A stretch of DNA of 64,000 bases from Rhodobacter calidifons (GTDB taxonomy: Bacteria > Pseudomonadota > Alphaproteobacteria > Rhodobacterales > Rhodobacteraceae), in the NCBI RefSeq assembly GCF_011174775.1, contig NZ_JAANHS010000005.1, positions 124,001-188,000 of the forward strand. Reading direction: 5' to 3'. Positions 37,012 to 45,996 of this stretch are shown piece by piece (the stretch's first letter is position 1; the number at the start of each line of letters is the position of its first letter). The notes under the pieces were generated by a model, which saw only the letters and a list, made by a program, of their open reading frames with translations, made no database searches and was not told the origin of the DNA. The translations under genes and the position numbers were made by a program.

Positions 37012-37089
37012 TGGTCGGGCCGGAGAGATTCGAACTCTCGACCTCCCGCCCCCCAGACGGACGCGCTAACCAGGCTGCGCTACGGCCCG
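37012..37089 (-). tRNA. tRNA-Pro (anticodon GGG)
   Basis: 78 bases with an encoded CCA. Read on the minus strand: acceptor stem CGGGCCG / CGGCCCG, D-arm GCGC-AGCCTGGTTA-GCGC, anticodon stem TCCGT/GCGGG with the loop CTGGGGG giving anticodon GGG (codons CCC/CCU), and T-arm GAGAG-TTCGAAT-CTCTC. The acceptor pairs C1-G72 and D-loop GCCTGGT are typical of bacterial tRNA-Pro. It follows the merR gene on the same strand. Confidence 0.96.
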
Positions 37090-37149
37090 ACACGGGGGGA
37101 TACATACCCGTATTCCGGGCCGGTGCAAGCGGGAAAGCGCATCGGCGGG

Positions 37150-37860
37150 TCAGTCGGCGCTGCCTTCGGCACGGGCGGCCAGACGCGCGCGCAGGGCGCG
37201 GATCCGCAGCGCGATCCCGGCGATCTCGGGCGTCCGCGGTTGCAGGGCGCCGGGTTTCAGCGACCGGATCAGGCCGGCGAAAGTGACGTCATCGCGCCGG
37301 CTGGGCTTGCGCGCGGCGGCGGTGGCTGCGGTGGCTGCTCCAAAGGCGGGCGGGGCGTCGAACAGCGGCAGGCCGGTTGGGGCCGGGGCAGCCGGCTGGG
37401 CGGGCGATCGCGCGGGCGGCTCGGCCACAGCCTCGGGTTCGGGGACTGTTTCGGGGGCCGTTGCAGGGGCCGTCGCGGGGGCCGTTGCGGGGGCCATGTC
37501 CCTGACAGCGACGACGCCGGCTTCGGCGACCGGATCGGCAGCCGGGGCGGGCGCGGCAGGGGTGACGGACAGATCGCCCAGCGTCACGCTGTCGTCGGTC
37601 AGCCCGGCGACCTGGCGTACGCCGTGATCGCGCAGGATCTTCTGCACACCGCGAATCGTCAGGCCCTCGTCATGCAGAAGCCGCTTTATCCCGGTCAGGA
37701 GCGCGACATCCGAGGGACGATAATAACGCCGCCCGCCCGCGCGCTTGACCGGCTTGATCTGCGGAAATCGGCTTTCCCAGAACCGCAGCACATGCGCAGG
37801 CGTGTCGAGATGCTCGGCAACCTCGCTGATGGTGCGGAAAGCCTCTGGCGACTTGTCCAC
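37150..37860 (-). CDS. MerR family transcriptional regulator
   Basis: 236 residues. N-terminal MerR winged helix ([20 protein letters not shown], then [20 protein letters not shown]) with LRFWESRFP, the subgroup found next to ihfA in alphaproteobacteria. A long Ala/Pro-rich linker follows, with a tandem PATA repeat encoded by about 3.5 copies of a 12-base unit (37453-37497). The C-terminal part ([20 protein letters not shown]) is not a known sensor domain. Sixteen bases after ihfA, so cotranscribed with it. Target and signal unknown. Confidence 0.88.
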   Translation of the reverse strand: MDKSPEAFRTISEVAEHLDTPAHVLRFWESRFPQIKPVKRAGGRRYYRPSDVALLTGIKRLLHDEGLTIRGVQKILRDHGVRQVAGLTDDSVTLGDLSVTPAAPAPAADPVAEAGVVAVRDMAPATAPATAPATAPETVPEPEAVAEPPARSPAQPAAPAPTGLPLFDAPPAFGAATAATAAARKPSRRDDVTFAGLIRSLKPGALQPRTPEIAGIALRIRALRARLAARAEGSAD

Positions 37861-37875
37861 CCGTCAGCCCCCCTT

Positions 37876-38178
37876 TCAGCGCTTCTTCCCGGCTGCCACG
37901 CGGTCCTTCATCAGATGCGAGGGACGGAAGGTCAGCACGCGGCGGGGGGAAATCGGGACTTCCTCGCCGGTTTTCGGGTTGCGGCCGATGCGCGCGGTCT
38001 TGGAGCGGACCGAGAAGGTGCCGAAGGATGAGATCTTCACCGTCTCGCCCGCCACCAGCGCGTCGGACATGTGTCGCAGCACGGATTCGACCAGGTTGGC
38101 GGATTCGTTGCGGCTAAGACCGACTTCGCGAAAGACGGCTTCGCTGAGGTCCATCCGGGTCAGTGTCTTCTCGCTCAT
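37876..38178 (-). CDS. ihfA: integration host factor subunit alpha
   Basis: 100 residues. DNA-bending HU/IHF protein. The alpha subunit is recognised by [40 protein letters not shown] and [20 protein letters not shown], including the DNA-intercalating Pro of RNPKTGE. Encoded between fabH and merR, the usual alphaproteobacterial place. ihfB is elsewhere. Confidence 0.96.
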   Translation of the reverse strand: MSEKTLTRMDLSEAVFREVGLSRNESANLVESVLRHMSDALVAGETVKISSFGTFSVRSKTARIGRNPKTGEEVPISPRRVLTFRPSHLMKDRVAAGKKR

Positions 38179-38266
38179 CTCATCCCCCCGACTGTGATCG
38201 CGTGAGGATGCGGCGGATGGATTTACGAGTCAATATCAACCACTTGGGAAGCGGTGTTAAAGGCGC

Positions 38267-39238
38267 CTACCAGCGCAGGACGACCGAGCCCCAGGCCAGG
38301 CCGCCACCTATGGCCTCCATCACCAGAAGGTCGCCGGGCTTGATCTGGCCGCGCTGCTTGCCCACCGACAGCGCCAGCGGGATCGAGGCGGCCGAGGTGT
38401 TGCCGTGGTCCTGCACGGTGACGACCACGCGCTCCATCGGCACCTGCATGCGTTTCGCGGTGCCCTCGATGATGCGGATATTGGCCTGATGCGGCACGAT
38501 CCAGTCCACATCCTCGGGCGTAAGGCCCGCCCTGTCCAGCGCGGTGCGCGCGGTTTCGGCAAGCTTTTCAATGGCATGGCGAAAGACTTCCTTGCCTTCC
38601 ATCACCAGATGCCCGGTGGTCCCGGTCGAGGTGCCGCCATCGACGTAAAGAATGTCCTTGTAGCGCCCGTCCGAATTCAGGTCGGTCGCCAGGATGCCGC
38701 GGTCCGCGGTGGTGCCGGTGCCCTCCACCGCCTCCAGCACCACCGCACCGGCGCCGTCGCCGAAAAGGACGCAGGTCGTGCGGTCCTGCCAGTTCATCAG
38801 CCGGCTGAAGGTCTCGGCACCGATCACCAGCACCCGGGTCGCCTGGCCCGAGACGATCAGCGCATTGGCATTGGCCAGCGCATAGACGAATCCCGCGCAG
38901 ACGGCCTGGATGTCGAAGGCGAAGCCCCTGGTGATCCCAAGTGCGGCCTGCACCATGGTGGCGACCGAGGGAAAGGTCAGGTCCGGAGTCGAGGTGGCGA
39001 CGATGATCGCGTCGATCTGGGAGCCGTCGATCCCGGCATCGGCAAGCGCTGCCTGGGCGGCGCGGGTGGCAAGGTCGCTGGTCGTCTGGCCATCGGCGGC
39101 GAAATGGCGCCGTTCGATCCCGGAACGCGAGCGGATCCATTCATCCGAGGTATCGACAATGGCCTCGAACTCGGAGTTGGGGACGACACGTTCGGGCAGA
39201 TAATGCCCGACGCCCCTGACTGCGGCGCGTATCGTCAT
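38267..39238 (-). CDS. fabH: 3-oxoacyl-ACP synthase III
   Basis: 323 residues. Starts fatty acid synthesis by condensing acetyl-CoA with malonyl-ACP. Catalytic Cys in DIQAVCAGFVYAL near residue 113, His in WIVPHQANIRIIEGTAKRM near 250 and Asn in VQDHGNTSAASIPLAL near 280. N-terminus RGVGHYLPERVVPN. Its start overlaps the plsX stop (ATGA), coupling phospholipid and fatty acid synthesis. Confidence 0.97.
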   Translation of the reverse strand: MTIRAAVRGVGHYLPERVVPNSEFEAIVDTSDEWIRSRSGIERRHFAADGQTTSDLATRAAQAALADAGIDGSQIDAIIVATSTPDLTFPSVATMVQAALGITRGFAFDIQAVCAGFVYALANANALIVSGQATRVLVIGAETFSRLMNWQDRTTCVLFGDGAGAVVLEAVEGTGTTADRGILATDLNSDGRYKDILYVDGGTSTGTTGHLVMEGKEVFRHAIEKLAETARTALDRAGLTPEDVDWIVPHQANIRIIEGTAKRMQVPMERVVVTVQDHGNTSAASIPLALSVGKQRGQIKPGDLLVMEAIGGGLAWGSVVLRW

Positions 39239-40371
39239 TCGGTCGGATAGCCTCCGGTCGCTGGCCCCGCGGCGTCACGGTCGGCCTCCTCACGTGCGGC
39301 ATCCTGCCCCGCGGCCTCGGCGGATGCAACCCGCGCGGCGAGACGTTCGAGGAAACGCACCTGCGCCAGCTGATAGGCCAAGCCGATCGCGGCCGCGATC
39401 CCGGTGGCATCGGCCGAGCCGTGCGACTTGACCACGGTGCCGTTCAGACCCAGGAACACGCCCCCGTTCACCCGGCGCGGGTCGATCCGCATCTGAAGCC
39501 GCCGGAAGGCGCCCGAGGCCAGCACCGCGCCAAGCTTGGCCATCAGCGTCGAGGTCAGCGTCTGGCGCAGCAGATCGCCGACCAGCCGCGCCGTGCCCTC
39601 GATGGCCTTCAGCGCGACATTGCCGGTGAAACCGTCGGTGACGATCACGTCCACCCGGTCGGAGAGAATGTCGGTGCCCTCGACAAAGCCGATATAGGCA
39701 AAGCTTCCCGCATCCGCGCTGCGCGAGAGAAGCGCATGCGCCTCGTGCAGTTCGGCACGGCCCTTGTGTTCCTCGGTGCCGACGTTCAACAGGCCGACCC
39801 GCGGCCGCACGATGGCCAGGCCGTTGCGGGCGTAAGAGGCGCCCATGAAGGCATATTGCAGCAGGTCGGCGGCGTCGGCCTTCACATCTGCCCCCATGTC
39901 CAGCATCACGTTCATCTTGCCGGGGGTGGGCGTCGGAAAGAGGCTGGCGATGGCGGGGCGGTTCAGGCCGGGCAGCTTGCGCAGCCGCAGCATCGACACC
40001 GCCATCAGCGCGCCGGTATTGCCGCAAGAGACGGCCGCGGCCGCCTCGCCGTCCTTCACCGCGTCGATGGTGGCGAACATCGAGGTGCCCTGGCCGTGGC
40101 GCATGACCTGGGCGGGCTTGTCCTCCATCTTCACCACGCGCTCGGCATGGCGCAGCGTGATCCGCGACGAGAGCGCGGGATGGCGGTTCACCAGCGGGCG
40201 CAGCACGGCCTCGTCGCCGTGCAGGATCACATCCATCCGCGGATGCCGGGCCAGGGAATCGGCAAGGCCGGCAACAACGGCTGCCGGCCCGCGATCGCCA
40301 CCCATGGCGTCAACCGAAATGACGACGCGCTCGGTGGCCGGGGCAGACGCAGACTCGGGTCCGAGTGCCAT
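39235..40371 (-). CDS. plsX: phosphate acyltransferase PlsX
   Basis: 378 residues. Makes acyl-phosphate from acyl-ACP for phospholipid synthesis. Signatures: VISVDAMGGDRGPAAVVAGL, SCGNTGALMAVSMLRL, MLDMGADVKADAADLLQYAF and VTDGFTGNVALKAIEG. The ATG at 40371 (MALGPESAS) is chosen; it lies 26 bases after rpmF and lacks a strong ribosome site, and the extra frame further upstream is the shadow of rpmF. The C-terminal tail of about 30 residues is charged and variable. Confidence 0.95.
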   Translation of the reverse strand: MALGPESASAPATERVVISVDAMGGDRGPAAVVAGLADSLARHPRMDVILHGDEAVLRPLVNRHPALSSRITLRHAERVVKMEDKPAQVMRHGQGTSMFATIDAVKDGEAAAAVSCGNTGALMAVSMLRLRKLPGLNRPAIASLFPTPTPGKMNVMLDMGADVKADAADLLQYAFMGASYARNGLAIVRPRVGLLNVGTEEHKGRAELHEAHALLSRSADAGSFAYIGFVEGTDILSDRVDVIVTDGFTGNVALKAIEGTARLVGDLLRQTLTSTLMAKLGAVLASGAFRRLQMRIDPRRVNGGVFLGLNGTVVKSHGSADATGIAAAIGLAYQLAQVRFLERLAARVASAEAAGQDAAREEADRDAAGPATGGYPTE

Positions 40372-40397
40372 CGGGGCGCGGGCGCGATAGGCGCGGC

Positions 40398-40604
40398 TTA
40401 CGCCGCGTCTTCGTCCAGATCGACTTCCCGCGCCATCGAGACGACTTCGCGCGAATCGTAATGGCCGCAGGCGCTGCACACATGGTGCGGGCGCTTCAGC
40501 TCGCCGCAGTTCGGGCATTCGTTCGGGTTGGCGGCAACCAGGGCGTCATGCGCACGGCGCATGTTGCGGCGGGAGCGGGTGGTGCGGTTCTGCGGGACAG
40601 CCAT
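40398..40604 (-). CDS. rpmF: 50S ribosomal protein L32
   Basis: 68 residues. Starts [20 protein letters not shown] and has the zinc ribbon CPNCGE(10 residues)CSACGHY, so the C+ form of L32. Between yceD and plsX, the widely conserved order linking ribosome and lipid synthesis. Confidence 0.97.
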   Translation of the reverse strand: MAVPQNRTTRSRRNMRRAHDALVAANPNECPNCGELKRPHHVCSACGHYDSREVVSMAREVDLDEDAA

Positions 40605-40791
40605 GTCTCAACCTTCGGTCAGTGGGGACATGCGCCCCGGTTTTCCTTTTCGTCGCAGCACCGTCCACCGGATTCGGCATCGGGAACCTGTGCTGCAGAG
40701 CAGCTTGAACGAGGCGCGGAACATACTCGGATTTCGGGGCGGTGCAAGCCCCTTTTCGCGCCCCCGACGCAAGGTCCGGGCGGTGGGCTGC

Positions 40792-41388
40792 CTAGCCTTC
40801 CTCCGGCCCCGGATCGGCCTTCGCGGCAAGCTTCGCGGCCAGGTCCTGAAGGCCGGCAAAAGGCTTCAGATCGCGGTCCGACAGGGGCGTGACGCCTTCG
40901 GCGGCGTGCAGGGCCTGGCCGAAGTCGGCCCCCGGCGCGCGCGGATAAAGCGGCAGGGAAAGGGCCAGCGCCTCGGCGGCGATCTCGGCCAGGTCGATCA
41001 CTTCGGGCATGGGCTCGGTCGTGTCGTCCTCGGGCATCTCGACCTCATCGCCCTCGGGCGCGGCCAGGCCGGCGACATAGCGCCGCTGCACGGGTTCGTC
41101 GATCAGCGCGGGCACCGGCGCGAGGGTGATCCCGCAGGGCTGATCGGCGCGCGCGGTCAGTTGCGCCACAAGCAGAAGTTCGTCCCGCCCGACAGGCCGG
41201 ATTTCCCCGGTCAGCTCCAGCGCATGAAGCGCGAGAAGGTCGAGGTCCGCCGCCAGCGCCGCCCGCGCCTCGGCCTCGGGACGAAAGCGGAAGCGGGTGG
41301 GCTTGCGCGGGCTGAGGCCGCCGGTGCGGAACCGGGTGGGGGCGGCGGCGGCGGGACCGGAGGCTGGATCGGAGGTCGGACTGGACAT
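40792..41388 (-). CDS. yceD: DUF177/YceD family protein
   Basis: 198 residues. The conserved core is RPVGRDELLLVAQLTARADQ followed by the YceD pattern with acidic YVAGLAAPEGDEVEMPED and VIDLAEIAAEALALSLPLYP. YceD affects accumulation of 23S rRNA and is nearly always next to rpmF. The usual Cys pair is largely absent, only QPCG is seen. An Ala/Pro-rich N-terminal extension precedes it. Divergent from bamE. Confidence 0.9.
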   Translation of the reverse strand: MSSPTSDPASGPAAAAPTRFRTGGLSPRKPTRFRFRPEAEARAALAADLDLLALHALELTGEIRPVGRDELLLVAQLTARADQPCGITLAPVPALIDEPVQRRYVAGLAAPEGDEVEMPEDDTTEPMPEVIDLAEIAAEALALSLPLYPRAPGADFGQALHAAEGVTPLSDRDLKPFAGLQDLAAKLAAKADPGPEEG

Positions 41389-41534
41389 GGGGCGGGCCTT
41401 TCCGGCTGGGCCGGACCTTCGGGGGTGCGGCGTTCCATTCTTGAACTCGGGGCACTTAGTCTGTTATCCCGAACGCCAAGGGTTTTGAAGAACCCGCGTC
41501 GGATTCCGGCGTCGCAACGGGCATGAGGGCAGGG

Positions 41535-42023
41535 ATGGCAGATTTCCGGTTGGCGCGGTCGGTCCTTGCGGCCTGCCACCTTGCGCGCAGGCAGGGGCTG
41601 GTGCTGATCCTGACGGCCGTGGTCGCGGCCTGTTCGCCGATCTACCGCAACCACGGCTATGTCCCGTCCGATCAGGATCTCGCGCAGGTCGAGATCGGCC
41701 GCGATACGCGCGAGACGGTGGGCGAGAAGATCGGGCGACCCTCGACCTCCGGCCTTCTGAACGATGTCGGCTGGTTCTATGTGCAAAGCCGCTTCAAGAC
41801 CGTCGGCCCGCGCGAGCCGCAGGAGATCGACCGTCAGGTGGTTGCGGTGACCTTCACCGACAAGGGGGTGGTGGAGAACATCGCCCGTTACGGGCTGGAG
41901 GACGGCCGGGTGGTCGAACTGTCGCGCCGCGTGACGCAGCCCAACGTGAAGGGCCTGTCCTTCATCCAGCAGCTTCTGGGCAGCTTTGGCCGCATTCAGG
42001 CCAGCGATGTTCTGGCCCGGTAG
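41535..42023 (+). CDS. bamE: outer membrane protein assembly factor BamE-like lipoprotein
   Basis: 162 residues from ATG 41535, chosen over 41523 because AGGG lies five bases upstream. Lipoprotein signal with lipobox VVAACSPIY. The mature part has GYVPSDQDLAQVEIGRDTRE, VGEKIGRPSTSGLLNDVGWF and YVQSRFKTVGPREPQEIDRQ, the SmpA/OmlA fold with its Gx(5)RPs loop and ExxR. Part of the beta-barrel assembly complex. Divergent from yceD, the typical alphaproteobacterial position. Confidence 0.9.
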   Translation: MADFRLARSVLAACHLARRQGLVLILTAVVAACSPIYRNHGYVPSDQDLAQVEIGRDTRETVGEKIGRPSTSGLLNDVGWFYVQSRFKTVGPREPQEIDRQVVAVTFTDKGVVENIARYGLEDGRVVELSRRVTQPNVKGLSFIQQLLGSFGRIQASDVLAR

Positions 42024-42038
42024 GACCGACGGCGCGAT

Positions 42039-42431
42039 CTACTCCTCGGGCTCGAAGGTCAGCGCGACGCCGTTGATGCAGTAGCGCAGGCCGGTCGGCG
42101 CAGGGCCGTCCGGGAAGACATGGCCCAGATGCGCGTCGCAGCGGTTGCAGTGCACCTCGGTCCGGCGCATGAACCAGCTGCGGTCCTCCTGTTCTCCCAC
42201 CATCTCGGGGTCGATCGGGGCATAGAAGCTGGGCCAGCCGGTGCCGCTGTCGAACTTGGTGGCCTGGTCGAACAAGGGGGCGCCGCAGCAGACGCAGCGG
42301 TAGGTGCCGGGCACTTTCGGGAAGTTGTCATGGGTGAAGGCGCGTTCGGTGGCGTGCTTGCGCGTCACCCTGTAGGCGAGGTCGGACAGCTGGGCCTGCC
42401 ATTCGGCGTCGCTCTTGACGATCTTGTCCAT
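42039..42431 (-). CDS. msrB: peptide-methionine (R)-S-oxide reductase MsrB
   Basis: 130 residues, cytoplasmic. Zinc cysteines in [11 protein letters not shown] and [15 protein letters not shown]; substrate loop [11 protein letters not shown]; catalytic Cys in [13 protein letters not shown] (RYC-N). It repairs methionine-R-sulfoxide using thioredoxin. Start at 42431, with AAGGAGACC upstream. Convergent with bamE. Confidence 0.96.
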   Translation of the reverse strand: MDKIVKSDAEWQAQLSDLAYRVTRKHATERAFTHDNFPKVPGTYRCVCCGAPLFDQATKFDSGTGWPSFYAPIDPEMVGEQEDRSWFMRRTEVHCNRCDAHLGHVFPDGPAPTGLRYCINGVALTFEPEE

Positions 42432-42485
42432 GCGGGTCTCCTTTAGACCCACGTATCTAGGATGCGCGGGGCCACGGGAAAAGTC

Positions 42486-43322
42486 ATGTTGCCGATCCGT
42501 AAAGGCAAGTTGATCGCTCGGCTGGCCCATGGGGCGGGGGACATGCGCCGCGTGATGGCGTTCCGACGGGCGGCGTTTCCGAGGGTCGCGGGGGTGGAAG
42601 AGGACGCCCATGACGCCCTGTCGGCGCATGTGATGGTCGAGGGGCCGGAGGGCCTGCTGGCCTGTTTCCGCCTGATGCTGTTCGGCTGGGGGGCGGGCCT
42701 TGCGCAGGGCTACGCGGCGCGGTTCTACGATGTTGGGCCCCTGTCGGGCTATGCGCGGCCCATCGCCGAGATCGGGCGGTTCTGCGTCAGGCCCGGTGGG
42801 GTGCATCCCGATGTGCTGCGGCTGGCCTGGGGGGCGATGACGCGGATCGTGGACGAGGGGCAGGCGGGGCTTCTGGTCGGCTGCACCTCGTTCCGGGGGG
42901 CAGGGTGGGAGGCGCACCGGGCGGGGCTGTCCCTGCTGGCGGCGGAGTTCGTGGGGCCGGCGGAGCACCGGCCGGGGCGGAAGGCGGCGGAGGTGGTCGG
43001 GCTTGATCTGGCCGGGCCGCCGGGGGACAGGCGGGCGGCGCTGGCGGGGCTGCCGCCGCTGTTGCGGTCCTATCTTGGGATGGGGGGCTGGGTCAGCGAC
43101 CACGCGGTAGTGGACCGGGAGCTGGACACGCTGCATGTCTTCACCTGCGTCGAGGTGGACCGGGTGCCTGCGGCGCGGGCAGCGAGCTTGCGGGCGGTGG
43201 CGGGGTGGCGCGCCGCGCGCGGCGCAGGTCCTGGGGTAAGCAATTTCAAGGGGTTGGCTGTGGGTGTTCAGGTTTCGTTAACCCCTGACGCAGCCCTCAG
43301 CCGCCGCCGTGGACCGCCTTGA
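42486..43322 (+). CDS. OlsB-like ornithine N-acyltransferase (GNAT, Acetyltransf_5)
   Basis: 278 residues from ATG 42486 (24 bases after another in-frame ATG, with GGGAAAAG upstream). It follows the OlsB pattern: [58 protein letters not shown] and the closing [11 protein letters not shown]. OlsB makes lyso-ornithine lipid from ornithine and 3-hydroxyacyl-ACP. olsA is not adjacent. The last 30 residues after about codon 250 are encoded by dispersed element A and following DNA, and the 3' end overlaps the convergent gene by 26 bases. Confidence 0.8.
   Translation: MLPIRKGKLIARLAHGAGDMRRVMAFRRAAFPRVAGVEEDAHDALSAHVMVEGPEGLLACFRLMLFGWGAGLAQGYAARFYDVGPLSGYARPIAEIGRFCVRPGGVHPDVLRLAWGAMTRIVDEGQAGLLVGCTSFRGAGWEAHRAGLSLLAAEFVGPAEHRPGRKAAEVVGLDLAGPPGDRRAALAGLPPLLRSYLGMGGWVSDHAVVDRELDTLHVFTCVEVDRVPAARAASLRAVAGWRAARGAGPGVSNFKGLAVGVQVSLTPDAALSRRRGPP
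43242..43283 (+). repeat. dispersed element A, copy 2
   Basis: Begins AATTTCAAGGGGTTGGCTGT and ends CGTTAACC; about 34 of 42 bases match copy 1 at 27254-27295. Here the element is inside the 3' end of the OlsB-like gene and is read as part of its protein. Confidence 0.75.
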
Positions 43323-43821
43323 TCGTGTCGCCGATGGCGTAGGCTTCGGCCTCCACCGCCTGATGGTCGCGGACGTAGCGGCGAGCGAAGCCCATCAGGC
43401 CCCAGCGGTGGAACTGTTCGACATGCTTCACCTCGTGACCCCAGAGCGCGACGTTGTTTTCAGCGTCCGACGCATGGCGGAAGATGATCGTGTCGATGGC
43501 GGTGACGGCGGTCGCATCGCCGTAGCGCATGGCGAGCGACTGCACGCTGCCGTCCTCGGGCGCGCCGACGCGGTATTCGATGCTGTCGAGGAGGTCGGCC
43601 GGATACCAGGCCAGGAGCGCCTCGCGGATGTGCCGCGGCATCGGTCGGGTGCCCTGCTGCCAGGCGGCATCGCGCGAGGCGACCAGCGCGCGGGCCAAGG
43701 CGGTCGCGGCGATCTCGTAACCGGTCTCCAGCGCGGCGGTGGGGTCGAGGAGGGATTGAGCCTGCGGCGGTGTCGCGGGCAGGGCCGCGAGCAGAAGGGC
43801 GAAAAGCGGGGCGGCACGCAT
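43297..43821 (-). CDS. secreted HExxH protein, DUF4157-like
   Basis: 174 residues with signal peptide (MRAAPLFALLLAALPATPPQ, cleavage after AQA). The motif ALWGHEVKHVEQFHRWGL near residue 130 is an HExxH zinc site followed by an extended H, as in the DUF4157 family of eCIS- and peptidase-related proteins; AVEAEAYAIG supplies the third acidic ligand. Related in layout to the gene at 659-1135. Function otherwise unknown. Confidence 0.72.
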   Translation of the reverse strand: MRAAPLFALLLAALPATPPQAQSLLDPTAALETGYEIAATALARALVASRDAAWQQGTRPMPRHIREALLAWYPADLLDSIEYRVGAPEDGSVQSLAMRYGDATAVTAIDTIIFRHASDAENNVALWGHEVKHVEQFHRWGLMGFARRYVRDHQAVEAEAYAIGDTIKAVHGGG

Positions 43822-43936
43822 GGGCGAAGGGTGCCAAGGTTCGGCCAGGGCCGCAACCGGGGCAGGGGGGCGGTGACGGAAAGGTGAGCGCGTGCGGCGG
43901 CGGGGCGGTTATCAGAAGGAGCGCGTTCCGCGCAAG

Positions 43937-44019
43937 GCTTTTGTCTCGCGGGTTTGCGTGAAGGACGCAAACCCGCTCGGGCGTGCCTCCGGCGGGGATA
44001 TTTGCGGACAGATGAAAGG
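43937..44019 (+). repeat. dispersed element B, copy 2
   Basis: Blocks in the same order as copy 1 (27351-27441): GGCTTTTGTCTCG, a hairpin (CGGGTTTGCGT / ACGCAAACCCG), then CCTCCGGCGGGGATATTTGC and GGACAGATGAAAGG. It fills the gap between the secreted protein gene and the end of the folate methyltransferase gene. Confidence 0.65.
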
Positions 44020-44038
44020 GCTGTCCCCGCTTGTCGGG

Positions 44039-45019
44039 TTACGCCCGGCCCCTGCGCCCGCCGCGCCGGCCCCCGGCGGCCTGGGAGGCGGCGGCGGAGG
44101 CTTCGGCGAAGGTCATGCCGCCTTCCACCGATTCCAGCACCTTGGCGAAGCGGATCCATTCGCCGCCGTTCGGATCGTGGTTCATCAGGAAGTTGGCGGC
44201 GCGGATCGCCTCCATCTCCTGCTGGCGGACGGGGTTCATGATGGCGCTGGTCATGCCGGCGCAGATCGCCATGGGCAGGAAGGCGCCGTTGATGCCGTGG
44301 CGATGCGGCAGGCCGAAGGAGATGTTGGAGGCGCCGCAGGTGGTGTTGACGCCAAGCTCTTCGCGGAGGCGGCGGACGAGGGTGAAGACCTGTTGACCGG
44401 CGCTCGCCATCGCACCCACCGGCATCACCAGGGGGTCGACCACGATGTCATGCGCGGGGATGCCGAAATCGGCGGCGCGGCTCACGATCTTCTTCGCCAC
44501 GGCGAAGCGGACATCGGGGTCGGGCGAGATGCCGGTGTCGTCGTTCGAAATGGCGACGACGGGGACGTTGTATTTCTTGACGAGCGGCAGGACGAGTTCC
44601 AGCCGTTCCTCCTCGCCCGTGACCGAGTTCAGCAGCGGGCGGCCTTCGCAGGCCTGAAGGCCCGCTTCCAGCGCGCCGGGGACCGACGAGTCGATGCAGA
44701 GCGGCACATCGACGGTCTGCTGCACGATCTCGATCAGCGCCTTCATCAGGGGTGGCTCGACGAAATTGTTGTCGGCATAGCGCGGGTCTTCGGCCATCTT
44801 GTTGGTGAAGACGGCGCCCGAGTTCACGTCCAGCACCGTGGCCCCGCAGGCGACCTGTTCGAGCGCGTCCTTGATCACGGTCTCGAAATTCCCGGCCTCG
44901 AGTTCGGCGGCGAGCTTCTTGCGGCCCGTGGGGTTGATGCGTTCGCCGATCACGCAGAAGGGTTCATCGAAACCGATGACGACGGTTTTCGTTTTGGATT
45001 CAATGACGGTACGGGTCAT
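44039..45019 (-). CDS. methyltetrahydrofolate:corrinoid methyltransferase-like (pterin-binding)
   Basis: 326 residues, TIM-barrel pterin-binding domain as in MtgA/MetH and dihydropteroate synthase: CVIGERINPTGRKKLAAELE, TVLDVNSGAVFTNKM, PLCIDSSVPGALEAGLQACE, LLNSVTGEEERLELVLPLVK and GASNISFGLPHRHGIN. It should move methyl groups between a corrinoid protein and tetrahydrofolate. A Gly/Arg-rich tail is unusual. It is last in an operon with a MetF-like reductase and a small 'virulence factor' protein. No corrinoid protein is in the operon. A role in methylamine or betaine demethylation is a guess. Confidence 0.85.
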   Translation of the reverse strand: MTRTVIESKTKTVVIGFDEPFCVIGERINPTGRKKLAAELEAGNFETVIKDALEQVACGATVLDVNSGAVFTNKMAEDPRYADNNFVEPPLMKALIEIVQQTVDVPLCIDSSVPGALEAGLQACEGRPLLNSVTGEEERLELVLPLVKKYNVPVVAISNDDTGISPDPDVRFAVAKKIVSRAADFGIPAHDIVVDPLVMPVGAMASAGQQVFTLVRRLREELGVNTTCGASNISFGLPHRHGINGAFLPMAICAGMTSAIMNPVRQQEMEAIRAANFLMNHDPNGGEWIRFAKVLESVEGGMTFAEASAAASQAAGGRRGGRRGRA

Positions 45020-45034
45020 TCTTGAGCCTTTGGA

Positions 45035-45949
45035 TTAAGCGGAGACAGAGGCGGGAACGCCCGAAGCGCCGCCGTGTTCGGTCACCCACTGGGCATTGGT
45101 CCTGATGCCGCCGAGGGGGAAGAAGTGGACCTGCTCGATCCCGAAACCGGGGTTCGCGGCCTTGTGGGCGGCGAGGTCCTGGAGGATCTCGGTGGGTTCG
45201 TAAGGAAGGAGGAGCTTGGTCACGTCCATCGCGCGTTTCTGGAGGACGCGCAGGCTGGGGCCGACGCCGCAGGCGATGGCGAACTTGATGAGCGTTTGCA
45301 GCTTGGCCGGACCCGCGATGCCGATGTGGACGGGCAGCTTGATGCCTTCGGCCTGGAGGCGGTTCACCCAGTCGATCACCGGCTGGGCCTCGAAGCAGAA
45401 CTGGGTGGTCATCGCCATCCGGGCGTCGGTGCGTTCGGCGAAGGCGGATTTCCAGCGGGCGGCCTCCATCACCATGCGGTCGGAGCCGTCGGGGTCGATG
45501 TCCCTGTTGCCCTCGGGGTGGCCGGCGACGTGGAGCCGTTCGAAGCCGGTGAAGGCGCCGGTTTCGAGGAGTTCCATCGAGGAGGCGAAATCGCCCACCT
45601 GCGCGGCGGGGTTGCCGGCGAGGATGAGGCCCTGCCGGACGCCTACATCCTTGTAGCGGGCGACCCAGTCGAACAGCGTGGCCTTGTCCTTGATGATGCG
45701 TGCGGGGAAGTGGGGCATGGGCTCATAGCCTTCGCGCTTGATCCGCGCGGCGGTGGCGACCATGTCCTCGATCGGCGTCTCGATATGGGCGATGTAGACG
45801 CGGGTGCCGGCGGGCAGGATGTCGCGGAAGCTTTCCACCTTTTCGGCGGTGCGGGGCATGACCTCGATGGAATATCCCTTCAGGAAGGCCTCGAGCGATC
45901 CGGTCGCGGGTGCGGATTCTTCCTTTCGGCGGAAATTGAACAGGGCCAT
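45035..45949 (-). CDS. methylenetetrahydrofolate reductase-like protein
   Basis: 304 residues. MTHFR barrel features: IEVMPRTAEKVESFRDILPA, VYIAHIETPIEDMVATAARI, EGYEPMPHFPARIIKD, GLILAGNPAAQVGDFASSME and TTQFCFEAQPVIDWV (FAD/folate site). It would interconvert methylene- and methyl-THF next to a methyl-THF:corrinoid methyltransferase. It ends 15 bases before that gene's start. It belongs to the divergent subgroup in these operons, not the MetF of methionine synthesis. ATG with AAGGAGAC upstream. Confidence 0.88.
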   Translation of the reverse strand: MALFNFRRKEESAPATGSLEAFLKGYSIEVMPRTAEKVESFRDILPAGTRVYIAHIETPIEDMVATAARIKREGYEPMPHFPARIIKDKATLFDWVARYKDVGVRQGLILAGNPAAQVGDFASSMELLETGAFTGFERLHVAGHPEGNRDIDPDGSDRMVMEAARWKSAFAERTDARMAMTTQFCFEAQPVIDWVNRLQAEGIKLPVHIGIAGPAKLQTLIKFAIACGVGPSLRVLQKRAMDVTKLLLPYEPTEILQDLAAHKAANPGFGIEQVHFFPLGGIRTNAQWVTEHGGASGVPASVSA

Positions 45950-45996
45950 CACGGTCTCCTTCAGGGTGGAAGGCCTGGGCGGGGACATGGGGCGCG

